Shown here: positions 1 through 7,125 of the stretch, in pieces
Layout: every line of letters begins with the position of its first letter
Position numbering within the stretch: position 1 is the first letter of the stretch
DNA from: Strigomonas culicis
Lineage: Eukaryota; Euglenozoa; Kinetoplastea; Trypanosomatida; Trypanosomatidae
Assembly: GCA_000482145.1 (NCBI GenBank)
Contig: AUXH01000284.1
Coordinates: 1-23,650, forward strand
DNA length: 23,650 nucleotides
Direction of reading: 5' to 3'
Notes under the pieces: generated by a model
The model's input: the letters and a program-made list of their open reading frames with translations, nothing else
Database searches by the model: none
What the model was told of the DNA's origin: nothing
Position numbers and translations under genes: made by a program

Positions 1-193
1 TGTAGACTGCATAGTAAATGATAACTGGACTGTGGTATATTCATTGTTACAATCGATAGAAACCATACATGAAAAGAAAAAAAACTATTGTATTGGAGGG
101 TCATTTGTTTTCTTTTACAAGTTGCTTTATTGAAAAGGAAAAAAAAAGGATGCGTAGTCACCTTGTGACATGCAGAACAAGTGCTTTGCTAAA

Positions 194-232
194 CTCTCTC
201 TCTCTCCCCCCCCCCACCTCTCTCCTCTATAG
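194..232 (+). promoter_or_regulatory. Polypyrimidine tract and trans-splice acceptor of RACK1
   Basis: A C/T run (about 194-229) is followed by the first AG at 231-232. Spliced-leader addition there would leave a 37-nt 5' UTR before the ATG at 270. This rules out the upstream in-frame ATG at 69, which lies before the acceptor. Confidence 0.75.
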
Positions 233-269
233 TAACTTCACTCTACACTTCTACAGCTCGCTCACCACC

Positions 270-1205
270 ATGAACTACGAAGGTCAGATCACCGGTCACC
301 GCGGGTGGGTCACCGCCCTCGCCTGCCCCCAGCAGGCGGACTCCTACATCAAGGTCGTGTCCACCTCTCGCGATGGCACCACCATGACGTGGAAGCTCAA
401 CCCCAACCGCCACAGCGTCGATGACATCTACGCCGTGCCGGACCACCGCCTCGAGGGCCACAGCGGCTTCGTCGCCGGCATCTCCCTGGCGCACGCCACC
501 GAGTACGCGATCACCGCCTCGTGGGACCGCTCCCTCCGCCTCTGGAGCCTGCGCACCGGCCAGTGCCAGGGCAAGTTCCTCAAGCACACGAAGGATGTGC
601 TCGCCGTCGCCTTCTCCCCGGAGGACCGCCAGATCGTGTCCGGCGGCCGCGACAACGTGCTGCGCGTCTGGAACGTGAAGGGCGAGTGCGTGCACACGCT
701 CGAGCAGGGCGCGCACAGCGACTGGGTCAGCAGCCTCTGCTTCTCGCCCTCGAACTCGACCCTCGTCGTGTCCGGCAGCTGGGACAACACGGTCAAGGTC
801 TGGGACCTCGCGGACAGCAAGTGCATCAAGACGCTCGTCGGCCACACGAACTACGTGACGTCCGTCACCGTCTCGCCCGATGGCTCCCTGTGCGCCTCCG
901 GCGGCAAGGACGGCGTCGCCCGTCTGTGGGACCTCAACACCGGTGACAGCCTCTTCGAGCTCAACGTGGAGGCGCACATCAACCAGGTCGCCTTCTCCCC
1001 CAACCGCTTCTGGCTGTGCGTCGCCGCCGCGTCCTCCGTGCGCGTGTACGACCTCGAGTCCAAGGCCGCCATCATCGAGCTCGAGCCCGATACCGAGAAC
1101 CACTCCGACTGCCTCTGCATCGCGTGGTCCGCGGACGGCAACACGCTCTTCTCCGGCTACTCGGACAACACCATCAAGGTGTGGTCTCTGAGCGACTCCG
1201 AGTAA
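270..1205 (+). CDS. RACK1: RACK1 / LACK / TRACK homologue, 7-bladed WD40 scaffold
   Basis: 311-aa WD40 protein, the usual length for RACK1. The N-terminus MNYEG, the GHRGWVT segment and the repeated WD-type ends (RLWSL, RVWNV, KVWDL, RLWDL, RVYDL, KVWSL) match the Leishmania LACK / trypanosome TRACK family almost throughout. In eukaryotes RACK1 sits on the head of the 40S ribosomal subunit near the mRNA exit and scaffolds kinases; in trypanosomes it is needed for cytokinesis and efficient translation. Human RACK1 has Arg36-Asp37-Lys38 at a ribosome contact; here the equivalent is Arg34-Asp35-Gly36, as in LACK. The ATG at 270 is chosen over an in-frame ATG at 69 because a trans-splice acceptor lies at 231-232 and homology begins at MNYEG. 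LACK is an immunodominant antigen in Leishmania. Very secure call. Confidence 0.97.
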   Translation: MNYEGQITGHRGWVTALACPQQADSYIKVVSTSRDGTTMTWKLNPNRHSVDDIYAVPDHRLEGHSGFVAGISLAHATEYAITASWDRSLRLWSLRTGQCQGKFLKHTKDVLAVAFSPEDRQIVSGGRDNVLRVWNVKGECVHTLEQGAHSDWVSSLCFSPSNSTLVVSGSWDNTVKVWDLADSKCIKTLVGHTNYVTSVTVSPDGSLCASGGKDGVARLWDLNTGDSLFELNVEAHINQVAFSPNRFWLCVAAASSVRVYDLESKAAIIELEPDTENHSDCLCIAWSADGNTLFSGYSDNTIKVWSLSDSE

Positions 1206-1840
1206 AGCGCGCGCCTCGCCCCTCCACTTCGTGTGATGGAGCCGTACGTGAGCTAACAGTGGGCCGATAGATTATCACTTTTTTTGTGTGTGTGTCGCTG
1301 CCATGAACGGGGCGCCGATCCGCGGCGCTGACCTGATTGCAGCCAGTCTATCGGATACTTTTTTTTTACCTTTTCTTTAAGAAAAAAGGAAAAGAGAGAA
1401 GTTTACTTTTAATAATTATTTTTCATTTCAACCCCACTTCAACCAAAAACAAAAAAAATTGAAAACAATCAAAAAAAAAAAGAATAACTGGATGTCAGTC
1501 CATAACGAAAGGTGTGTTAAAGATCTGTGTACACCTCTTTGTGTCTGTGTATCTATGTGTATGTCAAGATATGACACACAGTCGGCACCGTATTTCTTTG
1601 CCTTCTTCCCTCTTTCTTGCTCCTCTTTACTACTATCTGAATAACTCATTGGCACTGCTTTGCAGTATCCAGAGCATCACGGATCGTGTTTTTTGTTGTT
1701 GTTGTTCGTTTATCATTATTATTAGCGGTTCGGTACTTGTTCACAGTGACCGATTGCGGTGGTGTTGGATTATTTTTTATTATTATTTGTAATCCTCACT
1801 ACTGTGGCCAGATTTTTTTTTCTTATCATTATTATTACTC
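1206..1840 (+). other. Spacer: RACK1 3' UTR and intergenic region
   Basis: AT-rich spacer with poly-T and poly-A runs, GT-rich stretches and no convincing coding region. The first part should be the RACK1 3' UTR; it holds a small nested inverted repeat (1264-1354, listed separately). Short open frames on either strand are low-complexity translations of T-rich tracts. Confidence 0.6.
1264..1354 (+). repeat. Nested inverted repeat in RACK1 3' UTR
   Basis: CCGATAGA (1264-1271) is perfectly complementary to TCTATCGG (1347-1354). Inside, GGCGCC (1311-1316) can pair with GGCGCT (1324-1329), with one G-U pair across a 7-nt loop. In RNA this gives an outer 8-bp stem enclosing a GC-rich hairpin, within about 150 nt of the RACK1 stop codon. 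The pairing is seen directly; function is unknown. Confidence 0.4.
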
Positions 1841-1855
1841 TTTTTTTTTTCTTAG
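1841..1855 (+). promoter_or_regulatory. Polypyrimidine tract and trans-splice acceptor of the LYR-AlgH gene
   Basis: A run of T's (1841-1850) then CTTAG gives an AG at 1854-1855, with another AG at 1859-1860. Either leaves a 5' UTR of about 70-75 nt before the ATG at 1931. Confidence 0.65.
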
Positions 1856-1930
1856 TTTAGTGTTTCTACATCTCATTACGCGTTCGTGACTGTATACGGT
1901 TCCGGTAGTTCCATTGTACGCTATTGCTTC

Positions 1931-3574
1931 ATGCGCGCTAGTAGGCTGTTGCGCTGCTCCGCGACCAAGGACATCGCCAAGGTGGTGGGCAGCAAGGCGG
2001 CGGTGCTGTCGCCGTCGGTGCTGCGCTCGCTCTACCGCGGCCTCTACCGCGAGGTGCACCACCTGGACAAGGACACAATCGCGAAGACCCTCTTTCCGTG
2101 CTCCAAGGAGCTGCAGGACGCGGTCGGCGGGCTGCCCACCCTCTACGTGCCGAACAGCTCGACCTATGTGGAGGTGCTGCGGCATGTCTTTCGCGACGCG
2201 GGCAAGCCGCCGCAGCTTAGCCTCGCCTTCAACACGCTCCACCGGCTGCGCGCGCACCGCCAGAACACGCAGGAGAAGCTGCCGGCCATATACAAGGACC
2301 GCGAGCAGCTCCTCGCGTCGCTGCGGCGGCAGACGCCGCTGCAGCGGCGGCTGTACCGCGCGGCGCTCATCCCGTCCGTGGCGACGACGTCGCCGCGCTA
2401 CGTGCCGACCTCGACGGCGGTGCCGACGCGCGTTGTGCTGCGCGACACGCGGGGTGTGGAGCTGACGGAGGGCACGGTGTTGGTCGCACACCCCCTCTCC
2501 TCCACCCACATGGACCGCCGCGTCATGATCGTGACGGAGAAGACGGCGCTGCTCACGACCGCCCTCGTGCTGGACCTGCAGTTCAGCTACCCCCTCTCGC
2601 GCGGCAACTCCATGTTCCCGGAGGTCTTCTGGGGCCACGAGGTGCTCGACGGCGGCTACAGCCAGATCGGCTTCACGATGCCGCCGACCGCGCAGATTAC
2701 CATCCTGCACACCCTCGAGCCGCCGACGGAGGCGAACGAGCCGCAGTACATGCGCTGGCTCAAGTGGCGCGAGGAGCAGCCCAAGGGCGCGGCGAGCGCG
2801 AACCCTCGCAAGCAGCACCTCAGCTTCTGCCGGCCGCTCATCGAGGGGCAGGTGCTCGACGACGGCACGCGCGAGCCAACGCTGTACCTCTCGCGGATGG
2901 ACGCGATCCCGTACCTCGCGACGATTGTGGCCGGCCAGCCGCGCTCGGCGCTGCGCGTGTACTGGGGCTGCATGCGCTGGTCCACCGCACAGATCGAGGC
3001 GGAGGTCGCCAACGGGCACTGGATGGCGCTGCAGGTGTCGCCGTCCTTCTACCGTGCCTACACGGTGCTGCACGACGAGGAGGAGTGCTTCCCGACGGTG
3101 GAGGAGCTGCGCGAGACGAAGGCGATGCGCGTGCGGCGCTACGGCGCGGACATCAGCATGCCGCAGGCCTTCCCCCCCGACCAGATCATGCGCCGCCGCG
3201 AGTGCCTCTGGGACGAGATGCTGTACGCCCTCGGCGGCGAGTTCACCGCGCTCGTCGGCTGCTCCAACCCCTTCTCCGGCTACTCCGACCGCGCGAACCC
3301 GCACATCCTCTCCGCGCTGCCGCTCGTGCCGGCGCCAGTCACGCTGCCGGACGTGCAGCCGCTCGAGGAGGACTTCGACCTCACCGACCTGGACACGGGC
3401 AGCGGCATCCGCGCGAAGAGCGCGAGCTGGGGGAAGAGCGCGGCCGCGGAGAAGGACGCGGGCGAGGCGCCGCCGGGGCAGCCGGACGCCGCCAGCGGCG
3501 CTGCGGCAGCCGCGGCGGAAGAGGAGGAGAAGGACAAGAAGGGAGGCGCGGGCGGTGCGTCCAGGAGTGAGTGA
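1931..3574 (+). CDS. LYR-like N-terminus fused to AlgH/UPF0301 (DUF179, YqgE) domain, probably mitochondrial
   Basis: 547 aa from the first ATG after the splice acceptor; a further upstream extension would need a GTG start. Residues 1-12 are basic and Ser/Leu-rich like a mitochondrial presequence. Residues 31-55 hold a doubled LYR motif (SLYRGLYRE) followed by TLF, as at the start of LYR (Complex1_LYR) proteins. From about residue 181 the protein matches AlgH/YqgE: GTVLVAHPL near the start and, around 340-365, the family signature RVYWGCMRWSTAQIEAEV followed by a W-x-A-L-Q-V strand. The long region between the two halves of the AlgH domain is an insertion compared with the roughly 185-aa bacterial proteins. 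The last 70 residues are Ala/Glu-rich and probably disordered. The molecular role of AlgH proteins is not settled. LYR proteins commonly bind acyl carrier protein in mitochondria and act in complex assembly. AlgH assignment is firm; LYR assignment is moderate. Confidence 0.85.
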   Translation: MRASRLLRCSATKDIAKVVGSKAAVLSPSVLRSLYRGLYREVHHLDKDTIAKTLFPCSKELQDAVGGLPTLYVPNSSTYVEVLRHVFRDAGKPPQLSLAFNTLHRLRAHRQNTQEKLPAIYKDREQLLASLRRQTPLQRRLYRAALIPSVATTSPRYVPTSTAVPTRVVLRDTRGVELTEGTVLVAHPLSSTHMDRRVMIVTEKTALLTTALVLDLQFSYPLSRGNSMFPEVFWGHEVLDGGYSQIGFTMPPTAQITILHTLEPPTEANEPQYMRWLKWREEQPKGAASANPRKQHLSFCRPLIEGQVLDDGTREPTLYLSRMDAIPYLATIVAGQPRSALRVYWGCMRWSTAQIEAEVANGHWMALQVSPSFYRAYTVLHDEEECFPTVEELRETKAMRVRRYGADISMPQAFPPDQIMRRRECLWDEMLYALGGEFTALVGCSNPFSGYSDRANPHILSALPLVPAPVTLPDVQPLEEDFDLTDLDTGSGIRAKSASWGKSAAAEKDAGEAPPGQPDAASGAAAAAAEEEEKDKKGGAGGASRSE

Positions 3575-3872
3575 GGCTGTGGCGCGGCCCTCTCCTCGTG
3601 GCGCGTGCGCTCGTTCACCGCCACGGGACGTGCGGGAACGACCGCGGCACTGTATGAGGTGACACTGGTGCAAATCACATAATATATACCTACCTACTCA
3701 TGGTTTGTTTGTTTGTTGGATAACGCTTGCATAAAAAAAAAAAAAAGAATAGCGCAAACCAAAAGAACAAAACAACATGTGACTGTTGTGTTATGCACTG
3801 CTTTTAAAATGGACCGTGTACACTGCTCAGTTAATACTACATATAACACTTCCTTCATCGCTTTCAACATAT
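3575..3872 (+). other. Spacer: 3' UTR of LYR-AlgH gene and intergenic region
   Basis: Noncoding spacer, becoming AT-rich, with a short TTTG repeat near 3704-3717 and an A-run near 3734-3745. No gene or RNA recognised. Confidence 0.5.
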
Positions 3873-3899
3873 GTCTTTCTCTCTCAAACACGTACAAAG
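3873..3899 (+). promoter_or_regulatory. Polypyrimidine tract and trans-splice acceptor of the ATG12-like gene
   Basis: A C/T-rich tract (3873-3885) is followed by AG at 3898-3899. This would give a 5' UTR of 45 nt before the ATG at 3945. Confidence 0.6.
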
Positions 3900-3944
3900 T
3901 GCAAAGGAAACAAATAATACTAACAACGCGAACAGACAGCAGCA

Positions 3945-4310
3945 ATGGATAAAGTTCGCGTTCACATTAACACGACTAAAGTGCCGCTGCTGGATGAGGT
4001 GGACGATACTATCGCACGCACTAAAACCATCGGCTCTGTGCACGCCACGCTGCGCCGAACCATCAAGGAGATCCTGAAGGGGGAGGGCGGCGATAGGCAG
4101 AAGGATAGCGAAAATAGAGACAGCGGCCCCGCCGCAGCTCCGCTGCATCACGCGGACACACTGGTGACGTACATTGTCGTGGAGAACATCTCGGAGTGCT
4201 TTGTGCCGTCGCCGGACATGACAGTGGGCACGCTCTTCGACCTGTACGCGCGTGGGGGAGACGCTAAGGTGCTCTATCTAAAGATCGACTATGAACTGTT
4301 TGATGGTTAA
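3945..4310 (+). CDS. ATG12: ATG12-like ubiquitin-fold autophagy protein
   Basis: 121 aa. Residues 2-42 follow the ATG12 pattern of a KVRVH first strand, Pro14-Leu15-Leu16 (family: P-I-L/M), a Thr before the hydrophobic helix and a double-Arg helix (LRRTI). Residues 72-121 fit the second half: LVTYI, the segment CFVPSPDMTVGTLFDLY (family: FSPxPDxTVxxLY), Gly-rich turn, final strand and terminal Gly121. ATG12 is activated by ATG7/ATG10 and joined through its C-terminal glycine to ATG5; the conjugate drives ATG8 lipidation in autophagosome formation. The gene itself ends in FDG, so no proteolytic maturation would be needed. Residues 46-70 are a hydrophilic insertion between the two halves. Identity is inferred from pattern, not from an alignment search. 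Codon use is less GC-rich than the neighbours, as is common in small genes. Confidence 0.68.
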   Translation: MDKVRVHINTTKVPLLDEVDDTIARTKTIGSVHATLRRTIKEILKGEGGDRQKDSENRDSGPAAAPLHHADTLVTYIVVENISECFVPSPDMTVGTLFDLYARGGDAKVLYLKIDYELFDG

Positions 4311-4691
4311 CGCGATCGCTTTGCTTCGTTTCGAATGGTATTATTGTTATGGAGGGCGTGTCAGTGGGACTACCCCAACCTCACCCATCCAGTATCGCCG
4401 TTCGTGGCCGCTTTCATCTATGGCATCTTTTTTTCTTATTTTCCTGATGTCGTCTCTCACTCTCTAGTATCTACCAGCAGTGAGAGTTTGGGCTAGAAGA
4501 TAAAGAGGAAGAAAAAAAAAACACGCAGTCTGTGCGCACCCGTCTCTCTCTTTCCTTCACTCCTTCCATCTCGCCGCTGTTGTCTCGCGGTAAAGTCACG
4601 TATCCTTTTGTGAGGACTAACAAAACACAAACAAAGCGCCTCCGTGTGTCTACTCTAGCTCTGCTGTCGCAGCACTGCTCTGCCCGGAGGT
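4311..4691 (+). other. Spacer: ATG12 3' UTR and intergenic region
   Basis: Noncoding spacer with several C/T-rich tracts (for example 4425-4440 and 4540-4575) and an A-run near 4511-4521. No convincing ORF or structural RNA seen. Confidence 0.5.
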
Positions 4692-4721
4692 ACCTTTTTT
4701 TTTTCACACACTTACACACAG
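4692..4721 (+). promoter_or_regulatory. Polypyrimidine tract and trans-splice acceptor of the ALKBH7-like gene
   Basis: CCT plus T-run (4692-4705) is followed by CACA repeats and the first AG at 4720-4721. This gives a 66-nt 5' UTR before the ATG at 4788. Confidence 0.6.
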
Positions 4722-4787
4722 TTCTGTAGCGACCGCTGCAGCTTTCCCTTATCGTTCCCACATCTCTATCGTTTAGTTGGACGCAGC

Positions 4788-5603
4788 ATGCTGAGGGCGA
4801 CGTGGCTCCGCCGCTGCGCGGCCCAGGCGAGCGTCCCCGCGTCGCTCGTGTCGATGCGGCGCGCGCCGTCCTTCGTGCAGCCACCGGAGGAGGAGGCGAT
4901 CGGCAAGTCCGTCAAGGACCTCCCCGCGCATTACATGACCGCGTACGTGCGGCCGGAGGTGATCACGCGCGAGGAGGAGGCCGCGCTGCTGCGCTACACG
5001 GAGCCGTGGTTCGAGCGGCTGGAGTACTACGACGGTCACGTGGACGGGCTCATCCACCACTACAAGGAGTTCTACCGCAGCTATCAGCACGACGTGGAGG
5101 CCATCGCGCCGGAGGGGGATGCGGCGCTTGTGCGGTCGGCCCTCGCCCGCATCCGCGCGCTCGCGTGCCATTACCTCCCGGCCATCCCCATCGACGACCG
5201 CGTGCACTTTCTGCGGCTGGCGGGCAGCGGCTTCATTCGGTCGCACGTGGACAACAACCGCAACTCGAGCGGCCTCATCGGCGGCCTCTGCCTCAACGCC
5301 GCGCGCGTGATGACGCTGACCCGCAAGGACTACCCCGGCGAGGAGGTGGAGCTGCTGCTCGCGCCGCGCTGCTTCTACGCGATGATCGGCCGCGCGCGGT
5401 ACGACTGGGAGCACTCCGTCGACTGGGTGGTCGACGACGACGAGCACATACAGCGCATCCGCAAGAGCCTGGTGGTGGAGGGCACGCCCATCGAGTTCGA
5501 CGGAAAGCCCACGCCCTTCTGCCGGCACGACAGGACCGCGATCATCTTCAGAGGGCTCTCGCCGATGGAGCTCTTCAACTTGCGGATGCATCAAAAAAAG
5601 TGA
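4788..5603 (+). CDS. ALKBH7: ALKBH7-like Fe(II)/2-oxoglutarate dioxygenase, mitochondrial
   Basis: 271 aa with an N-terminus rich in Arg and Ala and free of acids (MLRATWLRRC...), typical of a mitochondrial presequence. The AlkB-type jelly-roll spans roughly 128-258. Iron ligands fit His153-x-Asp155 (SHVDNN) and distal His209 (WEHSV); Arg249 or Arg255 in RTAIIFRGL matches the 2-oxoglutarate-binding arginine. The order of segments (VHFLRL, GFIRSHVDN, GLIGGLCL, ELLLAPRCFYAMIGRARYDW) parallels human ALKBH7 rather than the nucleic-acid-repairing AlkB, ALKBH2 or ALKBH3. Human ALKBH7 acts in the mitochondrial matrix in programmed necrosis and fatty-acid metabolism, and has been linked to mitochondrial tRNA/pre-tRNA demethylation. 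The substrate here cannot be told from sequence. Confidence 0.85.
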   Translation: MLRATWLRRCAAQASVPASLVSMRRAPSFVQPPEEEAIGKSVKDLPAHYMTAYVRPEVITREEEAALLRYTEPWFERLEYYDGHVDGLIHHYKEFYRSYQHDVEAIAPEGDAALVRSALARIRALACHYLPAIPIDDRVHFLRLAGSGFIRSHVDNNRNSSGLIGGLCLNAARVMTLTRKDYPGEEVELLLAPRCFYAMIGRARYDWEHSVDWVVDDDEHIQRIRKSLVVEGTPIEFDGKPTPFCRHDRTAIIFRGLSPMELFNLRMHQKK

Positions 5604-5743
5604 AGCAGCACCGCGTAAGGTGCATGGATGGCCATTCGTCCGTCGTGCCTTGTGGCGTGAGCTGTGTACACACAACAACACTCCACCCCTCCCAAAAAAG
5701 AAAAAAAAAGAAACTACACAATGTGCTTCTCCACCATAGCGTG

Positions 5744-5760
5744 CACCTTCGGTGAAGGTG
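5744..5760 (+). repeat. Perfect 7-bp hairpin between the ALKBH7-like gene and the next gene
   Basis: CACCTTC (5744-5750), a 3-nt loop GGT, then GAAGGTG (5754-5760). It lies 40-60 nt upstream of the next gene's polypyrimidine tract, so it probably falls at or beyond the end of the ALKBH7-like 3' UTR. Function is unknown. Confidence 0.4.
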
Positions 5761-5803
5761 TGGTGTGTCCCTTGTGAGCTGCACGCTCCCCACCATGCCT
5801 TCC

Positions 5804-5845
5804 TTCTCTCTCTCTCCTCCTTCCCCTCCCTCTTTCTTCCATAAG
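5804..5845 (+). promoter_or_regulatory. Polypyrimidine tract and trans-splice acceptor of the 5879 gene
   Basis: An almost pure C/T run (5804-5840) then ATAAG with AG at 5844-5845 gives a 33-nt 5' UTR. Upstream in-frame ATGs at 5765 and 5795 lie before the acceptor and would be removed, so the ATG at 5879 is the start. Confidence 0.75.
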
Positions 5846-5878
5846 GAAAGGAGAACACTACACCTATCCATCGGCGCC

Positions 5879-6616
5879 ATGGCCACCACCAACCCTCTCC
5901 CATACAGTATGGAGGTGCGCCAAGCGATCTGCTACTCCATTGCCGAGGGCATTTGCCGCGAGAGCGCGTACTACGTCTCGGAGGTGCAGCGCCGCATGCA
6001 GCAGCGGGGATACCTGCGCGCGGTGTACGTGCTGGAGGGCAGCGCGACCGCGCCGCAGCGCCTGGGCGCCGCGCGCCTCGCAGACGCGCCGCCGCTGGTC
6101 GGCGACGCGCTGCAGCGCTGCCTGCCGGACGGGCCCCGCGACCGCGCCGCGCCGTGCTGGGTCACGGTGCTGCTGGGCGACGGCTGCATCCTCCACCAGG
6201 CGCTCTTCTGCGTGGCCGCCGACAGCGACGAGCCGCAGCGCTGGCAGGGCAGCGTCGACCTGAGCGGCGCCGTGGCGCTGCAGCAGCCGGCGCCCACGGC
6301 GGCAGAGCGGGTCGCGCTCGTACCGGTGCTCCCGCCCACCGCGTCGCCGTCGCCGGCCCGCGCGCCGGACCAGCGCAGCGCGTCGCCGAGCCACAGCGCG
6401 CTCATCCAGGAGCCGGCGCGCGCGCTCCGCAAGAGCGCGCCCGGCGACGCGCTGCACCTCCTGGGGCAGGACAGCAGGCGGCTGCCCGACAACGCGATGC
6501 GCGACCCCTACACGTCCTACCGCAACGACCTCTGGCAGCGCGCGGACAAGCAGATGGCGCACGGCGAGCTTGTACGCAGGCCAGACACGCCGCCCGCCAC
6601 GGCCCCCGACCCCTGA
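5879..6616 (+). CDS. Conserved-looking trypanosomatid protein of unknown function
   Basis: 245 aa, not recognised. The N-terminal part (about 1-140) looks like a folded domain. A helix with VRQAICYSIAEGICRESAYY comes first, then a basic stretch (VQRRMQQRGYLRAVYVLEG), then strands around CWVTVLLGDGCILHQALFCV. Residues 145-205 are Ala/Pro/Ser/Arg-rich and probably disordered. The C-terminus has a short aromatic/charged segment (DPYTSYRNDLWQRADKQM) that could be a binding motif. There is no signal peptide, membrane segment or clear presequence. GC-rich third positions and a textbook splice acceptor support a real gene. Confidence 0.75.
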   Translation: MATTNPLPYSMEVRQAICYSIAEGICRESAYYVSEVQRRMQQRGYLRAVYVLEGSATAPQRLGAARLADAPPLVGDALQRCLPDGPRDRAAPCWVTVLLGDGCILHQALFCVAADSDEPQRWQGSVDLSGAVALQQPAPTAAERVALVPVLPPTASPSPARAPDQRSASPSHSALIQEPARALRKSAPGDALHLLGQDSRRLPDNAMRDPYTSYRNDLWQRADKQMAHGELVRRPDTPPATAPDP

Positions 6617-7053
6617 GCGCGCGTGGCAAGCAGCGGAGAGGCATGGCTGCGTTGGTGCGGTGTCGTCTCTACAGGGTTTGAACTGCCACTGTTGGTTCTT
6701 TTTCTTTCTTTCTTTGGCGTGTGTGTCATCGTTACACGGACGCACATATTGCATCGCTTTCCACCAACGTGCGTTATATGTATAAAGCACAATCGAGCTC
6801 TCAGGGAGAAGACAGCCTTACCTTTTTTTTTTCGTCTCCGACGGCTTGCTCGCTCGCGCGCTCATACTTCACCTGTTCTGTTCTGCGGTCCGCAGTGGAA
6901 AGGGAACCAAAAGAGCAGTATGGTGGAACAAAAATAGATTCATGATTGCTTTACGTGTCCCTTATACCATCAACCATCAAACGAGAGTAAAGGGTGTTTA
7001 CTTCACTGTGAAGAGCCGCTGTGCCGCAGAGCCTTGACTACAGTGACGCGCAC
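6617..7053 (+). other. Spacer: 3' UTR of the 5879 gene and intergenic region
   Basis: Noncoding spacer with T-rich tracts near 6697-6715 and 6821-6832. These could be alternative polypyrimidine tracts or polyadenylation-guiding signals, since in kinetoplastids polyadenylation is coupled to downstream trans-splicing. No ORF or RNA gene recognised. Confidence 0.5.
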
Positions 7054-7104
7054 TTTGTCTCCTCCTCTCCTCTCCGAAATCACACACACACACACACACA
7101 CAAG
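7054..7104 (+). promoter_or_regulatory. Polypyrimidine tract, (CA)11 repeat and trans-splice acceptor of GAA1
   Basis: A C/T tract (7054-7075) is followed by an AG-free (CA)n repeat at 7081-7102 and AG at 7103-7104. Using this acceptor gives a 21-nt 5' UTR. A later AG at 7121-7122 would leave only 3 nt. The dinucleotide repeat sets the distance between tract and acceptor, so its length could alter splicing. Confidence 0.6.
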
Positions 7105-7125
7105 CTCGCTGCGTACTTTTAGGTA

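Noticed and set aside
243..1103. 286-aa open frame opposite RACK1
   Set aside because: Antisense artefact of GC-rich third positions; RACK1 is certain.
1835..3673. 612-aa open frame on the minus strand opposite the LYR-AlgH gene
   Set aside because: Antisense shadow with Arg/His/Leu-rich composition; it opposes the direction of the unit and the real AlgH homology is on the plus strand.
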